From an uncultured Clostridium sp. (GTDB lineage: Bacteria > Bacillota > Clostridia > TANB77 > CAG-508), in contig CANBES010000001.1 in assembly GCA_947367845.1 (NCBI GenBank), forward strand, positions 1 to 36,436: a stretch of DNA of 36,436 bases, written 5' to 3'. Every line of letters begins with the position of its first letter. Positions within the stretch are counted from its first letter, which is position 1. Shown one piece after another: positions 23,337-33,136 of this stretch. A program made the translations under genes and the position numbers. The notes under the pieces were generated by a model, which had not been told where the DNA came from, ran no database searches, and saw only the letters and a program-made list of their open reading frames with translations.

Positions 23337-25142
23337 TTACTGGTATTTAAGAAGGCGAGCCCCGTAAGCCCAGTTCGAAGTGCTAGAAGCAAGGGACAAA
23401 GTCCAAGCAAAGAAGCCATCATTCGCACCATAGTTGAAATAACCCCCAACGAACGCGATTCTATTTCCGCTGTTACACCAGTATTTATCACATACACCAG
23501 TTCCTGAACTTCCATTAGCTTCAATAGGTAAAGCAACCTCTGGATGATTTTCATCAAACCCTAATTTACTTGGATACGATTCTGTTGTTTCTAAATTTGT
23601 ATATCCTATTGCTTTATATGGTGCTACAAATTTATCAGATGCATATTGAGTTGGATCATCACAAATGTATGCCACATAATCTTTTATATTAAGTCCATCA
23701 ATTGCTGTCCACATATTTGCAAAAATGTTTTCAATCCCTCTATAAATCATTGAATGGCATCCATCATTATTTAAAGTGCCTGATCTCATTCCTAATTCAT
23801 CACACTGTCCTGATTTTTGTCCTATTCCCCATAAAACATTTCCTACTGCAATATTTACTGCTGCACCATCAAAATAAACTGCTTTTCCTGTTACACTTCC
23901 ATTTGAATAATCTTCAATTCTTGTAATTGTTCTCTCAGAAGCTACTGTATTATTCCAAGCATCGCTAGTTCCAATTGATACATTTCTTCCAGCATACATA
24001 TTATTTGAATTTGCAACAATAATTCTATTAACATTATTTTCAGCAATTAATGCTTTTTGATTAAACCATTCAGATACACCTCTACCTAATTTACTTTGAG
24101 AATGATAATCTGCATATTCTACTAAATATAATAGTTGCAATATAAAATATCTAGTATCCATTTGGCAGAATCCATCTCCAACAGCTGTTGCTAATGTTCT
24201 AAATGTTGCAATTGTTTTATTATATGCTGGTATTGTTCCACTATAACTATGTGCATTACCTTCTGCATCTACACTTATTCCATATCTACCTACTGAAAAC
24301 TCTTTGCTATGTTTATATCCTGCTCTATTGTAATCAGATATATAAATATATTCATAGTCTCCTTTAATTTCTCTTTTATACCAGAACTCTGGTATTCTTG
24401 TAAGTACTTCTCCATTTGAACCATCAAATGCAAATCCTGGTTCTCCATAATATGCTGTTATTTTTTTATTAGTAGTGTCATAATTGTAAGTAATAATATC
24501 AGACCATGGATATAAGTTATCAAAATCATTTTGAACTTCATCTCCATTTTTTGTAGCATTTGCTACAAGTCCTATATTATCGCAAATTCTTTCCCACTTT
24601 GAGACAACATTATCTACTATTTTTCTTCTTATACCGTAGTTTTTACCTACAAATTCTCTTGCTTCTGTTATAGCCTCTTGTAATTGTTTTTCAGTAACAT
24701 AAATTTCACTAGAATCTAGTGTTATTGTTACATTACTTGCATTATCTACAACTACATTTATTTTGATGTGTTTTTCTATTTTTTCAGCAATAGAATTATT
24801 TATATATTCTGCTGTATTTCCAGCATTTGCATAAGCATATAAAATTTTTGATTTTGTATCTGGATCTATTGCAAACAATCCAATTTCTCTAAAATAAAAA
24901 GCATTTTTTGCATCTGTATTCTTAAAAATAAAAGATACGCTTGCTTGTGTATCCTCTGTTATTTCTACTTTTGAAATTTCGCATTCTAAAACTTTCGTTG
25001 TTAAGGATGTTTTATCTGCAGCATTTCCAGTTAGTGTTCCACTACCTATCTCTGCATGGTCAAATTCTATCTTTTTACCTTGCAATGTTTTTGCTGCAAG
25101 TAAGGCTCCTTGTTTTGTAATATATACTTTTTCAAAACCCAT
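23337..25142 (-). CDS. Phage tail fibre, DGR target with variable C-terminal domain
   Basis: 601 residues. The N-terminal part (about 1-150) is a tail-collar/DUF3751-like baseplate-attachment domain (GFEKVYITKQGALLAAKTLQ, FYFREIGLFA). The C-terminal about 200 residues resemble the C-type-lectin/FGE-like domain of DGR variable proteins and end in a DGR signature, GANDGFFAW ... NWAYGARLLKYQ. Variable positions, each Asn in the template, are Tyr568, Tyr571, Thr581, Ser583, Leu584, Thr588 and Ala592. It is the last tail gene before the lysis module and very probably binds the host receptor. The ATG follows GAGGAGGTAT. Confidence 0.93.
   Translation of the reverse strand: MGFEKVYITKQGALLAAKTLQGKKIEFDHAEIGSGTLTGNAADKTSLTTKVLECEISKVEITEDTQASVSFIFKNTDAKNAFYFREIGLFAIDPDTKSKILYAYANAGNTAEYINNSIAEKIEKHIKINVVVDNASNVTITLDSSEIYVTEKQLQEAITEAREFVGKNYGIRRKIVDNVVSKWERICDNIGLVANATKNGDEVQNDFDNLYPWSDIITYNYDTTNKKITAYYGEPGFAFDGSNGEVLTRIPEFWYKREIKGDYEYIYISDYNRAGYKHSKEFSVGRYGISVDAEGNAHSYSGTIPAYNKTIATFRTLATAVGDGFCQMDTRYFILQLLYLVEYADYHSQSKLGRGVSEWFNQKALIAENNVNRIIVANSNNMYAGRNVSIGTSDAWNNTVASERTITRIEDYSNGSVTGKAVYFDGAAVNIAVGNVLWGIGQKSGQCDELGMRSGTLNNDGCHSMIYRGIENIFANMWTAIDGLNIKDYVAYICDDPTQYASDKFVAPYKAIGYTNLETTESYPSKLGFDENHPEVALPIEANGSSGTGVCDKYWCNSGNRIAFVGGYFNYGANDGFFAWTLSLASSTSNWAYGARLLKYQ
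23348..23458 (-). repeat. DGR variable repeat (VR)
   Basis: The VR covers the fibre codons from Ala563 to the C-terminus. Codon changes from TR are AAT to TAT (twice), AAT to ACT (twice), AAC to TCC, AAT to CTT and AAT to GCT. Outside adenines the repeats are identical over the core. Confidence 0.95.
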
Positions 25143-25147
25143 TATTT

Positions 25148-25933
25148 TTATACCTCCTCAATTACTATATAATCTTGATTGACTATGTTCAATCCAACAT
25201 TATTATCTTGATTTAATGTGATATCTTCTTGTTTTTCTTCTGTTGATACACTTAAATCTATATAATCTTGTCTAGAAACCTTTAATCCAGTTTCTGCATT
25301 TAAATTTAGAGTATTTTCTTCTACTTTTAAATCTGTATTTGATTTCAAATCTACATACTCTTTATTTATAACACTCAATCCTGTGTTATTATTTTCATTT
25401 AATGTTACATTTTCTTTTCTTTCAAATGCTACAGCATTTAAAATTATATAATCTTGCCTTGATATTGTTGCTCCTATAAATTCATTTAATTCTGTTTCTA
25501 GTTCATAATCTAATTTTATATTTGCTGGTATTTGTTTAATTAAATTACTTTTCAACATTTCTGCTGCTTCAGTATATGCTAGATTTATTGTTATATATAA
25601 TTCATAATCTTTTGCTACTAATTCATAATTATTTTCTCCAATTGATTCATTTAATGTGTTTATCAACCATTTTAATGTATATGGCACTTTGTTATTTATT
25701 TTAAATAAAATATTCATTCTTCTTGCTTCTATTGTTTCTGCTTTGTTTGTTATTCCATATATTTTCTCATATCTTTCTAATCCATAGGAATTTGCTGTTT
25801 TTACTATTACTTCTCTTAATATTTTATTTATTAAATATCTCATATTTTCTATTTCAATATCTTCAGTATCAAATATTTTATTAAATTCAAGCACATTTTT
25901 TAAGTAAGGTGGCATATATTCAACTAATTTCAT
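25148..25933 (-). CDS. xkdU: Baseplate protein XkdU/YmfQ-like with C-terminal repeats
   Basis: The N-terminal 150 residues match the YmfQ/DUF2313 class (YMPPYLKNVLEFNKIFDTED, ERYEKIYGI, ARRMNILFKINNKVPYTLKW). It is a wedge or fibre-connecting baseplate component. The C-terminal 108 residues are four imperfect repeats of about 30 aa (GATISRQDYIILN, TGLSVINKEYVDLK, TGLKVSRQDYIDLS, VGLNIVNQDYIVI), unusual for the family. The ATG overlaps the baseplate J stop by ATGA. The tail fibre begins 6 bases downstream, so the repeats may contact it. Confidence 0.82.
   Translation of the reverse strand: MKLVEYMPPYLKNVLEFNKIFDTEDIEIENMRYLINKILREVIVKTANSYGLERYEKIYGITNKAETIEARRMNILFKINNKVPYTLKWLINTLNESIGENNYELVAKDYELYITINLAYTEAAEMLKSNLIKQIPANIKLDYELETELNEFIGATISRQDYIILNAVAFERKENVTLNENNNTGLSVINKEYVDLKSNTDLKVEENTLNLNAETGLKVSRQDYIDLSVSTEEKQEDITLNQDNNVGLNIVNQDYIVIEEV
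25151..25474 (-). repeat. Four ~30-aa coding repeats at the XkdU C-terminus
   Basis: Repeat units occupy residues 154-183, 184-214, 215-245 and 246-261 (partial). The shared core is (S/N)(R/K)(Q/E)(D)Y(I/V)(x)L. Confidence 0.7.
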
Positions 25934-27036
25934 ACAAGTGTCACCTCTTTCAATTTAGGTATTTCAAATTTTTGTAGTTCTATATTTGATGATTTGTTAT
26001 TTATTGCAGTATTTGAAACATCTATCACTCCATCCGCATTTAGTATTATTGTATCAATTTGAGATTTTCTTATAATTATAGTATTTGAACTTTCCCATTC
26101 TTGTTTTAATTGTAGAAAATAATTATTTATAAGTTCAGTCACTTGAGTTTTTACATTTTCCATAGAAACTGTTTCTGATATTGTTATATTAGAAATTATA
26201 GAAATATCAACTTCTGATACTGTATCAACAGTAACAATATGTCCAATTGGAGCAACTCCTAATCCTTCATCGGATAGATTAGGGCATATTTCATTTTGCA
26301 CTTTTTCAATTAATACATTAGATGCTTTGTTATAATTACTATCCAAAATTGTTAATTTTACTGTTCCTGGTCCATTCCAAATTGGTGTAACTTTTACAGC
26401 TCCAACTCCTGCAATTTCTTTAGTTCTATTTTGGTAATCAATAATATTTCCACCAAATCCTTGTTCACTTGTTGTTTCATAATATCTTGCTCTTAATGAA
26501 TCATCATCTTCTTGATCCTCTCCAGGAATTAATATGTCTGTTAGTTCTGCTTTTGCTAGATTTTCTATATAATTTACAGGTATTAATGTACCTACACAAT
26601 TATTTCCTATTGTTCCTACAGTCTCACATTCCATTTTATAAATTCCTGTTTCTATTTTTTCTATTGCTTTATATACTAAATCTTCTATTGTAAATCTTTC
26701 TCCAATACTAATATCTATTAAAGTATTATTTTCATCATAGAATAACCCTTTTTTTATCGCATATGTTGCTTCATTTCTTGTAAGTCCTACTTGATTTGCT
26801 AATTTATCTAAATACTCTTCTACTGCAGTATCTGCAAAAACTAAATCAATATTACTTTTAAGTAATATATACATCTGTGCTAATTCTGCAGCTGCTGGAG
26901 CCAATGCATTATAAATAATACTTCCTTCTCTTTTATCAATTTGAATTGACACTCTATCTAACATTCTTTGCAAAATAGTATCATAATCAAAATACTCATC
27001 TAAATCTTCAATTTCTTTAATATTGTCTATTTCCAT
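25930..27036 (-). CDS. xkdT: Baseplate J-like protein (XkdT)
   Basis: 368 residues of the baseplate J/gp47 family, the wedge of contractile tails. Family features are YDTILQRMLDRVSIQIDKRE then GSIIYNALAPAAAELAQMYI, ERFTIEDLVYKA, GEDQEDDDSLRARYYETTSE, and GGNIIDYQNRTKEIAGVGAV. It begins one base after the DUF2634 gene stops and overlaps XkdU by ATGA. Confidence 0.93.
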   Translation of the reverse strand: MEIDNIKEIEDLDEYFDYDTILQRMLDRVSIQIDKREGSIIYNALAPAAAELAQMYILLKSNIDLVFADTAVEEYLDKLANQVGLTRNEATYAIKKGLFYDENNTLIDISIGERFTIEDLVYKAIEKIETGIYKMECETVGTIGNNCVGTLIPVNYIENLAKAELTDILIPGEDQEDDDSLRARYYETTSEQGFGGNIIDYQNRTKEIAGVGAVKVTPIWNGPGTVKLTILDSNYNKASNVLIEKVQNEICPNLSDEGLGVAPIGHIVTVDTVSEVDISIISNITISETVSMENVKTQVTELINNYFLQLKQEWESSNTIIIRKSQIDTIILNADGVIDVSNTAINNKSSNIELQKFEIPKLKEVTLV

Positions 27037-27441
27037 CTAAACACTCACCACCTTTTCTACTTCAATTTCTCCAACAGTTGTAACTACAGTAAATTTTGCA
27101 AGTATAGTATTTTCTTTTACTTCAAATTCAAAATTATTTACCTCAGATATTCTAGTATCTTGCATTAATGCTTCAGTTATTACTCTTTCAAGTTCTGGTA
27201 TAACAAATGTTGTATTTTCTCCAATTAAATGTTTTAATTCAATACCATAATTCCAACTATATATAAGGTGTTCAAATCTCTCTGTATTTAAGATGCAGTA
27301 TATTGTTTGTTTCATTGCTTCAATACCATCACAAAAATTTGAAATAGTGTTCTTTTCTATATTTAAATAATAAGTTTTACTTGTTTGTTCTTTTACTTCT
27401 TCTATATTATTTAACAATATATCATCTGTATCAGGTGTCAT
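27037..27441 (-). CDS. xkdS: DUF2634 baseplate protein (XkdS-like, gp25-like)
   Basis: 134 residues. It is the XkdS/DUF2634 protein that precedes baseplate J in PBSX-like phages; IEAMKQTIYCILNTERFEHL then IYSWNYGIELKHLIGENTTF and the ERVITEALMQDTRI segment match the gp25/lysozyme-like wedge component. It abuts the next gene. Confidence 0.85.
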   Translation of the reverse strand: MTPDTDDILLNNIEEVKEQTSKTYYLNIEKNTISNFCDGIEAMKQTIYCILNTERFEHLIYSWNYGIELKHLIGENTTFVIPELERVITEALMQDTRISEVNNFEFEVKENTILAKFTVVTTVGEIEVEKVVSV

Positions 27442-27459
27442 ATTTTTACCACCTTTCTA

Positions 27460-27954
27460 TTAAAATTTATCTAGTACAACAAAGTTATTTCCACCTTGTT
27501 GTTGCAACAAAATCACATTATCATTTACTTGTAGTGCATTATATACTGTCAGTTTCTTTTTTCCACTTATATTATGACTATGTGTTAATCCTATTTTTGC
27601 ATTTTCTACTTGAATTCCATTAGTGACTTCGTTACTTATATTTACTGTAATATTGTCTGGATTTGGATTTATAGTTGCTTTTGAACTTACAGAAACATCT
27701 CCACTTATTGAGTGTCCATGATTAGCATTCAACGATTTACTTTCTGTCTCCCAATCCACACTAACATCTACAGTATAGTCTTTTACATTTTTAGTAAGTA
27801 CTAAAAATTCTTTTGTTAACTTTAACTTTTGTTCTACTGTTATTTCAAGTGGATTCACACTTGTAACAGTTCCAAATAAAACAGAAGTAGGAGCATTTGC
27901 ATCATTTGCTCCTACTGCCATTCTTTTTATTATTTCTCCTAATGAGCTTCCCAT
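27460..27954 (-). CDS. xkdR: DUF2577 baseplate protein (XkdR-like)
   Basis: 164 residues, with TAGGAGGTAAA before the ATG. It has the family's start (SLGEIIKRMAVGANDANAPT), the TSVNPLEITVEQKLKLTKEF segment, and a C-terminal GLTHSHNISGKKKLTVYN with KVNDNVILLQQQGGNNFVVL-type ending, all usual for DUF2577. Role: baseplate assembly between XkdQ and XkdS. Confidence 0.85.
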   Translation of the reverse strand: MGSSLGEIIKRMAVGANDANAPTSVLFGTVTSVNPLEITVEQKLKLTKEFLVLTKNVKDYTVDVSVDWETESKSLNANHGHSISGDVSVSSKATINPNPDNITVNISNEVTNGIQVENAKIGLTHSHNISGKKKLTVYNALQVNDNVILLQQQGGNNFVVLDKF

Positions 27955-27967
27955 TTCACTTTACCTC

Positions 27968-28930
27968 CTACCCAGATATAAAGTTTTGTCCTTTTAATGT
28001 CAAATCCATAAAATGTTCTCCATTTTTAAAAGTATGTTTTGCTTTTTCGACTAACATAAAATTTTTAAGTTTAACATCACCTAAATCCAAATTAACTATT
28101 ATAAGAGATCCACCTCTAACTCTTACATCTCCTAGTGCATTTTTTATTTCAAGACTTCTGGTCTTTTGATTATACAAATCTAATAATGCTTTTGCTTTAA
28201 CTGCTCCATTTGTTTTTTCATCAATTGTATCGAAATATTGTAATACTCCCCATTTTTCTATATTACTTGAATCTTTTGCCATATATATTTCTCTTTTACC
28301 TGTATCAGAATTGTCATATGTTAATTTTATTTGGTTATATGTATCAGAATCTATTGAACTTTCGTAATCGTAATTTTCGCCAGTTTCTTCATCTATTACT
28401 AATCCTACTTTCATTCTTTCTAAATTCTTCAAACATAATTTACCATAATCATCATATAACACATACATTTCTTTTCTATTTCTTATTGTTTCATCTAGTG
28501 CATTTAATATCATATCAAATAAGGATTGATTACTTTCTGCTTTTTTGGCTATTGCATAACCTGTATTTTCTAATGTACCAATATTTAGTTGATATTCATT
28601 TGCAATCATTTTTACTAATTCATCGGCTCTTTTATTAGTGTATGTTTTTGTATCTTTATTTTTCAAATATCTTAATTGGTCATATGCTGTTGTTTTTATT
28701 ATTTTTTCTTTATCTCTTTTCTTCTTAAACACAAAACCATAAAATAAATTTGTATTATCCACTTTAAAAGCCACAGGATTACCTTCTTCAAAATTTATAA
28801 TATTATCTTTTAAAATTTTAAATTCTAGTTTTCCTGCAGCCCCTTTTCTTTCAGTGGTCCAACTAATCTCATCTTGGACTACAGGTTCATATACTGTATT
28901 TCCATTTTGAATTAATAATTGCTGACTCAT
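27968..28930 (-). CDS. xkdQ: Baseplate hub protein (XkdQ, gpD/late-control-like)
   Basis: 320 residues. Related to the gpD/gp44 hub beneath the tail tube: EISWTTERKGAAGKLEFKIL, GNPVAFKVDNTNLFYGFVFK, and the YDQLRYLKNKDTKTYTNKRA segment. It lies between the LysM protein and DUF2577 as in PBSX. The ATG follows GGAGGAAAAA. Confidence 0.88.
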   Translation of the reverse strand: MSQQLLIQNGNTVYEPVVQDEISWTTERKGAAGKLEFKILKDNIINFEEGNPVAFKVDNTNLFYGFVFKKKRDKEKIIKTTAYDQLRYLKNKDTKTYTNKRADELVKMIANEYQLNIGTLENTGYAIAKKAESNQSLFDMILNALDETIRNRKEMYVLYDDYGKLCLKNLERMKVGLVIDEETGENYDYESSIDSDTYNQIKLTYDNSDTGKREIYMAKDSSNIEKWGVLQYFDTIDEKTNGAVKAKALLDLYNQKTRSLEIKNALGDVRVRGGSLIIVNLDLGDVKLKNFMLVEKAKHTFKNGEHFMDLTLKGQNFISG

Positions 28931-28939
28931 TTTTTCCTC

Positions 28940-29620
28940 CTATGCCGGTATCCATAGCACTTGGTTTGGATATATTAAGTTAGGATTTTTAATCTTATCT
29001 CTATTTGCATTATATATAGTTGTATATTTACTTCCATTTCCATAAAATCGTTTTGCTATATTCCATAAACAATCTCCTCTTTTTACTGTATAATTTTGTC
29101 CACTTGGTTTTGCTGCAACAATAGCAGTATTATTAGTAGTAACAGTTCTTGTTACTACTGGAGGTTTATATTGTTTTATTGTCACTTTAACGGTCTTCGT
29201 AGAGTATTCTATATATTGTTTCAATTTTATTTTTACTTTGGTGTCAAACCCCTCATCTGTTGTATCTGTTATTGTATAATCTTCTACTGATACTTTTATA
29301 TTGGTATCGAATATACCTGTACCATTTGGAAATTTTCTAATAACTATAAATTGAAAAGCAGACCTATTTACCTTTAATTTTTCTAATATTCCTAAATAAT
29401 ATTTAGCATTTTGAAAATTATTTTTGTACATAGCAAATGGATATTTTACATTTGGAAGCAATACTTCAAATTCGATGCTTGTTAAACCTGGATTTTTTAA
29501 AACATTTATTTCTGAGTAGTTCATCAAATCATATGTCTTGTTTTGATTACTAATTTTTAGTTCTAATTTTTTAGGAGGAATGGGAAGAAGCACATTTCCT
29601 AAATAAAAATAATATGCCAT
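28940..29620 (-). CDS. xkdP: LysM-containing tail protein (XkdP-like)
   Basis: 226 residues. The N-terminal part ([20 protein letters not shown] ... [20 protein letters not shown]) is the XkdP tail domain. The C-terminal about 50 residues form a LysM motif ([30 protein letters not shown]). It connects the tape-measure end to the hub and may contact peptidoglycan. Confidence 0.9.
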   Translation of the reverse strand: MAYYFYLGNVLLPIPPKKLELKISNQNKTYDLMNYSEINVLKNPGLTSIEFEVLLPNVKYPFAMYKNNFQNAKYYLGILEKLKVNRSAFQFIVIRKFPNGTGIFDTNIKVSVEDYTITDTTDEGFDTKVKIKLKQYIEYSTKTVKVTIKQYKPPVVTRTVTTNNTAIVAAKPSGQNYTVKRGDCLWNIAKRFYGNGSKYTTIYNANRDKIKNPNLIYPNQVLWIPA

Positions 29621-29634
29621 AAATTCGTTCCTCC

Positions 29635-31959
29635 TTATTCATGTATTCCATCAGATACATATTCTAGTTCTTCTTCTAATTTAGCAGTTAATTTATTAGT
29701 TACTTGATCTACAATTCCATCTATATCTTGTTCTCCATTTATATTATTATTGTTAGTTAAATTTATTGTTAACGGAACTGTTGTAAATCTATTAACTGTA
29801 TCTCTTTCAGCTAGATCTATTAAATATTTTAAATCTTCTTCAGATATATCTTTGGTATTATCAGCAATGTCCTTTGTATTACCTGCTATATCTCCAAGAG
29901 TTCCATTATTTGATGGATCAAATGAAAAACTATTCAATGCACTATCAATAGCATCTCCTGCACCTTTTATCCAGTCATTCCTATGGTCAACTCTATCTTG
30001 TCTTGTATTATTCATATCAATTGCTGTATTTTGAATATTTGTAGCAGATGCATTAAGATTTGCACTAAATTGTCCTTTTAATTCATTGATTTTTTCCATT
30101 GTACCATCCATTTGACTGGCCATATCTTTTAATTTTTGATTTCTGTTTACAACCTTTTCTTCCATACCTTTTGCAAAATCATCTGCAAAATGTGCTGCTT
30201 GTACTGTGTCTATTGATACACCTGGTATCTTGTTTAGCACATTAATAATTCCATTTACAATAGAAACAACACCATTATATAAACCTTGAAATATTGCTAA
30301 TATTCCAAGACAAACAGCATCAATTCCAGTTTGGAAAGCATACCAAGCACCCATCATTCCTAAAATACAAGTTTGTACTCCTAACCATAAATACATAACT
30401 GCTAAAACTAATCCATACCAAATACCTTGTATTCCAAGTCCAGCAACCATAATTCCTAATTTCAAAGCATCCCAAACATATAAAATTGCATATGCAACCT
30501 TATCATTTGTAAACCAGAAATATACTAATACAGCTATTAAAGCTATTATTAGAATTACAATCCAAGTTATAGGACAAGCTAATAATGCAGAATTTAGTCC
30601 CCATTGTGCTGCAGTTGCTGCCATAGTTTCTCCTGCATGAAGCATTTCTGCTGCTCCTGCAATTCCATGTGCTATTGCTAAAATACCTAAAATTCCACTT
30701 GTTATTCCTGAAATTATATTGAATGCAACATATGCTGCAACTACTCCTAAAATAATTGGTGCTACTGGTTCTAATATGCTTACAAACCATGAAATACCTT
30801 CTATTAATGCTAATATTGCTTGTGCTGCTAAACTTGCTCCATCTATAAACATACTAAACATTTCTTGAACTTGTTGATTGTTTGCTAATTGATTTATTTT
30901 ATTTAATACTGGTTGTAATGCTTTAATTGCAATATTCTTCATTCTAGTCCATACTTGATTCCATGTCATTGGCATTTTATTAAACTTTGCATTTGTTTCA
31001 TCTGCAGCTTTTAACATTGCATTTTTTACTATTTGAGCACTAATCTTTCCATCTGCTGCCATATCACGAATTTTACCAATAGGAACATTCAAATAGTCCG
31101 CAATATTTTGAACTATTTGTGGTGCATTTGAAAATACTGCATTCAAATCTTGCCCTCTAAGAACACCTGTAGATAAGGCCTGTGTTAAGTTATACATTGT
31201 AGATTCAATTCCTGTTGCAGATGTTCCAGAAATTACAAAGGTTTTATTTAGTTGTTCTGCAAATGCAATCAATTCATCATTTCCCTTAAATGCTTTTCCA
31301 GCTTGTAGTCCTAATTTTGTAATAATATCGGTAGTTGTTTGGTATGATGCTCTTGCATTCATTGATGATGCAAAAATTTTATTTTGCAATTCTTCTACAC
31401 TACCTTTATCATCAACTATTAAACTTAATCTAGCCTTATTATTTGTCATTTCATCTGATAAATTAAATAGTCCTTTTATTGCACTTATTCCTCCAAGAGC
31501 AATAACAATATTTCTTACTGTACTTAATAAACTATTTCCATTCATATTTCCAGTATTTATACTATTATTAAATTCTTCCTGATTGTTGTGAGCATTTTTT
31601 ATACTACTTGAGACATTATCATAATTATTTTTTAAACTTTCTACTAATGCCCTTTGCTCCCTTACACTTGCTATAATATCTTGTGCTTTTGCTGTTTGTG
31701 TTCCTTCTGCAGCTATTATTTTTCTTGCTTCTGCTTCTACTTGTTTTAATACTTGTAATTCTGCTTGATATGTCAATTCAGTTTGTAGTGCTGATTGATT
31801 TAATTTTTCAGCATTACTAATTGCTTTTGTAGGTGCAACAGACATTTCATTATTTAGATCTTTAAAACCTCTAGTTGTTTTAGTTAAATGTGAATGTATC
31901 TTTGCAAATACAGAGGAAGCCATATCTTGTACCACTATTGAACTTCTTATAGTAGCCAT
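29635..31959 (-). CDS. Tail tape measure protein
   Basis: 774 residues. The N-terminal 170 residues are coiled coil. Residues about 170-330 match the tape-measure N domain ([53 protein letters not shown]). Several hydrophobic segments follow (about 390-560: [38 protein letters not shown]). The last part is helical, with a Thr/Asn-rich end. It sets tail length. It follows the frameshifted chaperone, the standard place. Confidence 0.92.
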   Translation of the reverse strand: MATIRSSIVVQDMASSVFAKIHSHLTKTTRGFKDLNNEMSVAPTKAISNAEKLNQSALQTELTYQAELQVLKQVEAEARKIIAAEGTQTAKAQDIIASVREQRALVESLKNNYDNVSSSIKNAHNNQEEFNNSINTGNMNGNSLLSTVRNIVIALGGISAIKGLFNLSDEMTNNKARLSLIVDDKGSVEELQNKIFASSMNARASYQTTTDIITKLGLQAGKAFKGNDELIAFAEQLNKTFVISGTSATGIESTMYNLTQALSTGVLRGQDLNAVFSNAPQIVQNIADYLNVPIGKIRDMAADGKISAQIVKNAMLKAADETNAKFNKMPMTWNQVWTRMKNIAIKALQPVLNKINQLANNQQVQEMFSMFIDGASLAAQAILALIEGISWFVSILEPVAPIILGVVAAYVAFNIISGITSGILGILAIAHGIAGAAEMLHAGETMAATAAQWGLNSALLACPITWIVILIIALIAVLVYFWFTNDKVAYAILYVWDALKLGIMVAGLGIQGIWYGLVLAVMYLWLGVQTCILGMMGAWYAFQTGIDAVCLGILAIFQGLYNGVVSIVNGIINVLNKIPGVSIDTVQAAHFADDFAKGMEEKVVNRNQKLKDMASQMDGTMEKINELKGQFSANLNASATNIQNTAIDMNNTRQDRVDHRNDWIKGAGDAIDSALNSFSFDPSNNGTLGDIAGNTKDIADNTKDISEEDLKYLIDLAERDTVNRFTTVPLTINLTNNNNINGEQDIDGIVDQVTNKLTAKLEEELEYVSDGIHE

Positions 31960-31991
31960 ATTTTCCTCCTTTTAGAAAAAATAAAATATAA

Positions 31992-32569
31992 TTACTTTTT
32001 CATTTTTGCCGCCTCTTTCTTTTCATCTTCTGCTTTTATTTGTATAGATGCAATTACAAAGGCTTTTTCTTTGTAATCCAAATTTAGAAATTCATGCGGA
32101 AATTTATGAAGTTTTTGAAGGCAATAATGTGCATAAACAGCATCACTATCACCTTCTCTAATTAGTTTTTTGCTTCTTCAACCGCATCATCCAAACTATA
32201 TCCATTTATTCTTTGAATTTCTGCCATAAGGTCATCATATTCTCCTGGATTTAGTAAATGTTTCTTCAACAGCTTTATAGAATCCATTTCTCCATAATGA
32301 TTTTGTAATTCTACATTGTGTAAATCTGGATAAACTACACACTTATCTGCTAATAACTCTAAATATCTTACAGTATCAAATTCTTGTTTCATTCTTTTTC
32401 CCACTTGAATTTGTTTATAACATTGTTTCCTTATTGCATCATTTTCATCTGCAGTAATGGTTTTTAATCTCCATTTTTCATAGTTTCCTTCTTTATCTTT
32501 AAATCTTTTTGAAGCAACATATTCTATTTCTTGTACTTCATCTTTCAACATAAAACTTTCTAAACTCAT
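31992..32569 (-). CDS. xkdN: Tail assembly chaperone, long form by -1 frameshift (XkdN plus extension)
   Basis: The short product is 135 aa (32162..32569), XkdN-like (SLESFMLKDEVQEIEYVASK, WRLKTITADENDAIRKQCYK, HLLNPGEYDDLMAEIQRING). Its last codons are GCA AAA AAC TAA. Slipping back one base on A AAA AAC opens a 57-codon extension to 31992 (LIREGDSDAVYAHYCLQKLH, then FLNLDYKEKAFVIASIQIKA). The extension has no ATG start and matches the downstream part of frameshifted tail chaperones in clostridial myophages. The long protein is 192 aa. Both forms help polymerise the tail tube around the tape measure, analogous to lambda G and GT. Confidence 0.9.
32165..32171 (-). other. -1 slippery heptamer A AAA AAC
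   Basis: It lies in phase with the short frame (GCA AAA AAC) just before its TAA, the classic X XXY YYZ form. No strong downstream structure was obvious. Confidence 0.88.
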
Positions 32570-32609
32570 ATTTTATCTTTCCTTTCACTAATTTAATTTT
32601 TTATTTTTA

Positions 32610-33083
32610 TTATTGCATACCTGCTAATTGTGTAAATTTAGTTGGATTTGAAAAATCTTCAAATGTAAAGTTTATTTCTTGCTCTAAGAAATCACCATCT
32701 ACATCAAAAGCTGCTAAAACTCCACCATCAACATTACATCCTTTAAATACCATTGTGCAGATACCTGCTGCAGATGTTGGATCTTCATTTGTTACTTGAA
32801 TATCAAAATATACATCTTCTCCAGTATTTTTGTATCTTTCCATAAGTTCATCAAATATTGAAGTATTTTTATATATAGTGATTTTTCCTGTTCCCTTCCA
32901 ACCTGTTGATTTATTTCCACTACCAGTTTTTCCAAGAATATTAATTTCTTTCTTTGTCTTTTCAAACTTTGCTTCAAAATCTTTACCTTGCATTAGTAAA
33001 TATCTTCTATTTTCAATAGTAACATAGCACTCTGCTAATTTTGCACTTATAGCATCTTTGGCATTCATTGTTATATTAGCCAT
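32610..33083 (-). CDS. xkdM: Tail tube protein (XkdM-like)
   Basis: 157 residues. Typical of XkdM tube proteins: TMNAKDAISAKLAECYVTIE, RYLLMQGKDFEAKFEKTKKE, INILGKTGSGNKSTGWKGTG, YKNTSIFDELMERYKNTGED, then LEQEINFTFEDFSNPTKFTQ. It forms the inner tube of the contractile tail. ATG after AAAGGAGGAA. Confidence 0.93.
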   Translation of the reverse strand: MANITMNAKDAISAKLAECYVTIENRRYLLMQGKDFEAKFEKTKKEINILGKTGSGNKSTGWKGTGKITIYKNTSIFDELMERYKNTGEDVYFDIQVTNEDPTSAAGICTMVFKGCNVDGGVLAAFDVDGDFLEQEINFTFEDFSNPTKFTQLAGMQ

Positions 33084-33112
33084 TTTAAATTCCTCCTTTA
33101 TATAAAAAATAA

Positions 33113-33134
33113 GAGAACAATTTTATTTGTTCCC
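33113..33134 (-). terminator. Hairpin between sheath and tube genes
   Basis: Perfect stem GGGAACAA / TTGTTCTC (one G-T), followed on the minus strand by TTATTTTTT. A leaky terminator here could set the ratio of sheath and tube transcripts or stabilise an end. Confidence 0.6.
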
Positions 33135-33136
33135 TT

